Shown one piece after another: positions 63,595-64,000 of a DNA stretch of 64,000 nucleotides. The notes below the pieces were generated by a model. It made no database searches and was not told the origin of the DNA. It saw only the letters and a list, made by a program, of their open reading frames with translations. A program made the position numbers and the translations under genes. The stretch lies in contig CM066032.1 of assembly GCA_033557465.1 (NCBI GenBank), positions 448,506,270-448,570,269 on the forward strand. The letters run 5' to 3'. Origin of the DNA: Ichthyophis bannanicus (taxonomy: Eukaryota > Chordata > Amphibia > Gymnophiona > Ichthyophiidae). Numbering within the stretch: the first letter of the stretch is position 1; each line of letters opens with the position of its first letter.

Positions 63595-64000
63595 CTACGT
63601 GGTCTCAGTATTTCGGACAAGAGTCAGAAACTCCGATTCACTGTCCACACTTTCACATCAATGACCACTAAAATGTAGCAACCTCTATTTCATATTATTC
63701 TTAAAAAAGTCTCCATCAGGAGAAGGAAGTAACAAAAAATTGCTTAGCTTTTATTCAATTTGGCTTCAACTTCAGTCAGCTTTCAATGATAATTGAAGTG
63801 AATTATCATTGAAAGCTGACCAAAGTTGAAGCCAAGTTGAATAAAAGCTAAGCAATTTTTTGTTATTTCCTTCTCCTGATGGAGACTTTTTTAAGAATAA
63901 TATGAAATAGCAGTTGCTACATTTTAGTGGTCATTGATGTGAAAGTGTGGACAGTGAATTGGAGTTTCTGACTCTTGTCCGAAATACTGAGACCACGTAG
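63595..64000. repeat. Long near-perfect palindrome, cut by the window end
   Basis: 63595-63794 is the reverse complement of 63801-64000 with about seven mismatches in 200 bp and a 6-bp centre near 63797. The outer edge at the right is the last base of the window, so the inverted repeat may be longer. No open frame. It could be a fold-back MITE, a recent inverted duplication or an assembly artefact. Confidence 0.9.

Overview
The window looks like intronic DNA of a large, repeat-rich vertebrate genome, most likely an amphibian. A caecilian is my best guess, because DIRS, CR1, L2 and CORE-SINE-like repeats dominate, but this is inference. I find one host-gene exon, on the minus strand at 18368-18475. 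Its 36 codons read as leucine-rich repeats that I recognise as FBXL17, a gene known for very long introns. Almost everything else is transposable-element sequence inside the two flanking introns.

Layout: 1-4178 is a broken DIRS gag gene, split by a complete L1-like insertion (693-3286) that carries eight tandem promoter-like monomers, one ORF1-type gene, no ORF2, a poly(A) tail and a 16-bp target duplication. 4179-8620 is an older DIRS of another family. 8881-16395 is a CR1 LINE split by a full-length DIRS (copy C, 10206-15866). 16396-20085 is mostly unassigned and holds the FBXL17 exon and a candidate MITE. 20086-27490 is decayed CR1 and L2 LINEs. 28396-30398 is a tRNA/CORE-type SINE split by a 1.7-kb hAT-type element with an exact 8-bp target duplication. 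30435-32515 may be a third kind of DIRS. 32530-35850 holds L2 and CR1 ends.

35856-41539 is DIRS copy G. 41540-57350 is a nest: an old CR1 is split by DIRS copy E (43763-56513), which is itself split by DIRS copy D (43802-49449), a SINE (50002-50303) and an L2-type LINE (52945-54099). 57355-61350 is another nest, a young near-intact CR1 (57626-60814) inside an older CR1. 61355-64000 is mainly unassigned and ends in a palindrome of at least 406 bp that runs to the window edge.

The DIRS copies C, G, D and E share one plan. Read on the minus strand it is ITR, gag with a Cys-rich knuckle, RT/RNase H, tyrosine recombinase, internal complementary region (ICR), ITR. In each copy the ICR is the reverse complement of the two element ends joined together, as expected for a DIRS circle junction. 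No copy has all genes open; each has frameshifts or stops. The L2-type LINEs and the tRNA-derived SINEs share a 3' hairpin tail (AAACCGC ... GCGGTATA), which suggests that the SINEs are mobilised by these LINEs.
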